Positions 18,402 to 20,935 of a stretch of 20,935 nucleotides of DNA are shown piece after piece (position 1 is the first letter of the stretch; every line of letters begins with the position of its first letter). Origin of the DNA: Chromera velia (taxonomy: Eukaryota; Sar; Chromeraceae); contig JAHBMJ010003367.1 in assembly GCA_018398765.1 (NCBI GenBank), positions 69,981-90,915 of the forward strand, read 5' to 3'. The position numbers and the translations under genes are program-made. Below the pieces are notes generated by a model. The model worked only from the letters and a program-made list of their open reading frames with translations, made no database searches and was not told the DNA's origin.

Positions 18402-20437
18402 TCACACGGGCTGCTGCAGAAGCCTGCCGTTGTCCCCCCTTGCCCCTCCCACCCACGGTCCGCCGGAACACAAACACGAATACAAATGCCCCAGGACCGA
18501 GATCGCACACAAAGCAACACCCCCACACAAAAAGCCAAATGAGTATCCGTATTGCGGCGTTCCTGCTTTCAGAACCGACGACGGAATTCTCTGCCCCCCC
18601 CCGTCCTGGGCCCAGTCAAAGAGGCCCACCACCACAATTGCTGCACCTGCCGCAAGGGCCCCGGCAAGAAGGGAGAAGATGAACCCCCACAACGACTGCT
18701 GCTTCACCGAGCACGTACAACAACAGTTGCTGCTCGCCAGAATGCCCACCAAAATTCCAATCGCAGCCACCGCACACGCACCCCATCCCAGAGCCACCAG
18801 CGTCTTGTGCTCGTCGCATTTGTCAGGGTCGCCGTACAATGATCTGATAAAGGGGCGCGAGGGTGGACAAAGACAAGGAAAACAAGGTTACAGATGCAAA
18901 CACCTCTAACCACAATGGTGGGTCTACATCGTACAACGAGTACGACGAGCTGATCATGGCGTGCAGGGAGAGAGAGAGTATGTGTGGGAATGTGTGGGAC
19001 GGATGGATAGGTACACAGGTAGGTACGTAGAGAAACAGAGAGGGAGAGGGAGAGAGGGAATCAACGTAAATAAGCAACCAAACTTAGTCAAGCAATTGCG
19101 GTGCAGAATTCTCCTACATGAGACCTTCTAGCTGTATGGCAAGACCGCCACGCTGAAGAATCTGTCACAAAAAGGTGGGCAAGGAGGAGAAAACAAGCTG
19201 AAGGAGACAAACCAGATGACATATTCGCTGACTGACTGACCGAATCGGAAGGTCAAGCGAAGTTTCATCGTCCAGTTTCACAGTCACAGTGGTGTTGCAG
19301 GTGTTCTTGAAGTCTCTGCACAGGGGCGCACGTCCATGCGGTGATCTGCCTTTCAGTCAAATTCATATCCATAAATGTGTGCGCACAGCGTGGCGCCTAC
19401 TCCTCTGTCTTCTTCTCCTTCATGTGCGTGTTTCCGATCTGTCTATTGAAGAGGCGCTTGGATGAGGGAAAGTGCATGGAGGCGTGGTCACTTTGCACCC
19501 AAGAGGGGCAAGAGTAGCAGTAGCGCTGCGCACTTGACTATTCACAGGATACACCTAAGTGGTCCTGCGGCTTTTGGGGGTGGGAAAAGGTTTTGACCGA
19601 CAAGACTTCCTTTGCGAATGCTCAGTCAGAAGGTTGCTCTTGCTCGAATTACTTTCTCTTCTCCTATGCGAACCCGGCGTTTTTTGGAGATTCTTGTCTA
19701 CGTGGACATTAACATGTGGATGGGTGAGGGCATTCAATACAAAGAAAGAAAGCACAACAAATCCAATCTGGAACATGCAGGGTTAGAGAATGGGGAAAAA
19801 AATGCCTCTTCGGATGCGAATAAATCAGGTAAAAGAGGGAGAAAATCTCTTGATGGAAAACCTGAACAAATTTGACCCGCGACAACTTGTTCTCTCGACG
19901 ACAGGAAAAGTGAAATGTGTGCGTGTAATTCTCTCTGAAAAAGAGTGAGCAAGTGGGGGAGTTAAGAGGAATTGGTTCATAGAGTCAGTGAGTGAGTAAG
20001 AGAGTTCTTGATCGCGAGAACGTACTGACATGAAGTTACAGCCCGCGTTAGGACCCCACTTCTTGGCACCATTCCTCACTTCGGTGCTGTAGCAGAACTG
20101 CGTCGCTCCGACGTCGAACTCCGCAGAGAAGACGTAGAGACCCAGGCCGAACTCGGAGCTCGTGCTCAGAAGCTGCGGGGTGGACATGCTGACAACCAGA
20201 GCTGCAAGATGAAGAGGAAGTTCAAAAGTCTTATCGTCATAATAAGCACGAGAGGGGTGGAAACCTGCCTTCCTGCTACAGCCAGCGCTGCAAGTGGAGA
20301 GTGCGATAGAGAGAGACGGAGACGGCATGGAGACAGGCATCAAACAGTCTGATACACACACAATGGTATCATGACTCACCGATCCCTGCAATCAAAAGAA
20401 GCGCGTTGGAGCACGTCTTTGCGTTTAGACACGCCAT
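18402..20437 (-). CDS. Amastin/claudin-like four-transmembrane protein, copy B (3 exons, 223 aa)
   Basis: Exons are 20437-20380, 20201-20030 and 18843-18402, again 672 nt in frame. Intron 1 has GTGAGT...TTGCAG and intron 2 GTCAGT...ATCAG. Intron phases match copy A exactly (1 and 2). The start is MACLNAKTCSNALLLIAGI. Cys56, Cys74 and Cys86 in the first loop, the CCCTC cluster and the LLQQPV end are all shared with A. Residues 77-145 are identical to A, while residues 146-223 match at only 42 of 78 positions. The first loop between TM1 and Cys56 has also diverged. The stop is TGA in both copies. Predicted to be a surface protein like A, transcribed toward it. Intron 2 (~1.19 kb) holds no recognisable gene. 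Confidence 0.82.
18640..18903 (-). repeat. Near-identical inverted repeat block, arm B (gene-conversion tract)
   Basis: Reverse complement of 14271-14534 with one mismatch over 264 bases. It ends sharply after GCAGC in the third membrane helix codons, and begins at GTGTTTGCAT in intron 2. Confidence 0.92.
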
Positions 20438-20935
20438 TGTGCTTCACTGATTTGAAGTCTGGCGGAGGAGAGTAATGCCGATCGCGCGAAGATTCAGGGC
20501 CCCTCAGTCACGATCCGTTCTAGCGTGCACACTCTGGTTTCAGCGTGCCCGATTTCTCGCGTTCTCCGCCGAGTAAAAGAGGCTTACGCAGCAAAATGGA
20601 AAGCTACAAAGGGGATGGGACCGATGGCGTAAATACAAAGCAAACTGACCGCTCCTGTCAGACCCTGAAATGCGACCATGATTGCGGCAGGCCGTCATGT
20701 TGGGCGATGTTGAGCGCGCGGCTCCGTGCTGCTGACAAACCGACCATGCACGGAGGCTCACCCTTTCGCGCGCATCCGGAGAGCCCGCGTACGTTCCAAA
20801 AGAAAAAACGTTACATTGTGTGGTTGTAGGCATTGTCAGAGCTGCACGTAGTGCGCGCATGTCAAGCGTATGGCGCATATGTATGTGCATGCATGCATTG
20901 TATTATTAATAAACAGTTCGCATGCAAGTCAATTC
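20438..20935. promoter_or_regulatory. Upstream region of copy B
   Basis: No gene seen. On the minus strand it includes GAGAACGCGAGAAA (20566-20553) and GTTTGTCAGC (20740-20731). Both are also upstream of copy A (12959-12972 and 12789-12798) with similar spacing between them (about 161 and 165 bases). Confidence 0.5.
20553..20566 (-). promoter_or_regulatory. Shared upstream motif, copy B
   Basis: Same 14-mer as 12959-12972, lying 115 bases before the copy B start codon in the same orientation relative to the gene. Confidence 0.5.

Noticed and set aside
18430-18909. Plus-strand 159-codon frame across the end of copy B, and the matching minus-strand frame across copy A
   Set aside because: Both are antisense shadows of the four-TM exon 3; they appear in both copies only because the DNA is duplicated.

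Overview
This is eukaryotic nuclear DNA. Coding stretches are short and bounded by GT-AG introns, simple repeats are frequent, and most of the window is non-coding. Base composition is balanced, with some AT-rich islands. A unicellular protist seems likely, and an alveolate such as a chromerid is one guess, but nothing in the window fixes the taxon.

Layout. (1) Bases 1-1094 hold long pyrimidine and CA microsatellites, then the last exon of a plus-strand gene with an LRAT/NlpC-like Asn-Cys motif; the rest of that gene lies off the window or in unrecognised exons. (2) Bases 1095-3005 are mostly non-coding, with one weak minus-strand ORF and an AT-rich island. (3) Bases 3006-9207 are a structurally complete but dead Ty3/gypsy LTR retrotransposon on the minus strand: two ~257-bp LTRs, a 5-bp target duplication (CCAGC), and gag, protease, RT, RNase H and integrase with a chromo-like tail. 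Nearly all of the polyprotein reads in one frame, broken by about ten stop codons. (4) Bases 9871-12291 (minus) hold exons of one or more genes: a signal-peptide first exon, a coiled-coil plus membrane segment with two in-frame TGAs, and a terminal exon of unknown family. (5) Bases 13078-14772 (plus) and 20437-18402 (minus) are a convergent inverted pair of paralogues. Each has three exons and encodes a four-transmembrane amastin/claudin-like protein of exactly 223 residues. (6) The ~3.6 kb between the pair (14773-18401) is non-coding as far as can be seen: microsatellites, a cluster of GGAGATCTCC palindromes and an AT-rich island.

The most striking observation is in the 223-residue pair. A 264-bp block covering the end of intron 2 and the first part of exon 3 differs at one base, while both flanks are strongly diverged. 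This is the expected trace of recent gene conversion between inverted copies. Conserved membrane segments and diverged loops suggest a surface-protein family that duplicates and exchanges sequence. The retrotransposon damage (stops, YVND in place of a YxDD catalytic motif, Tyr in place of the zinc-knuckle His) fits mainly C-to-T and G-to-A changes.
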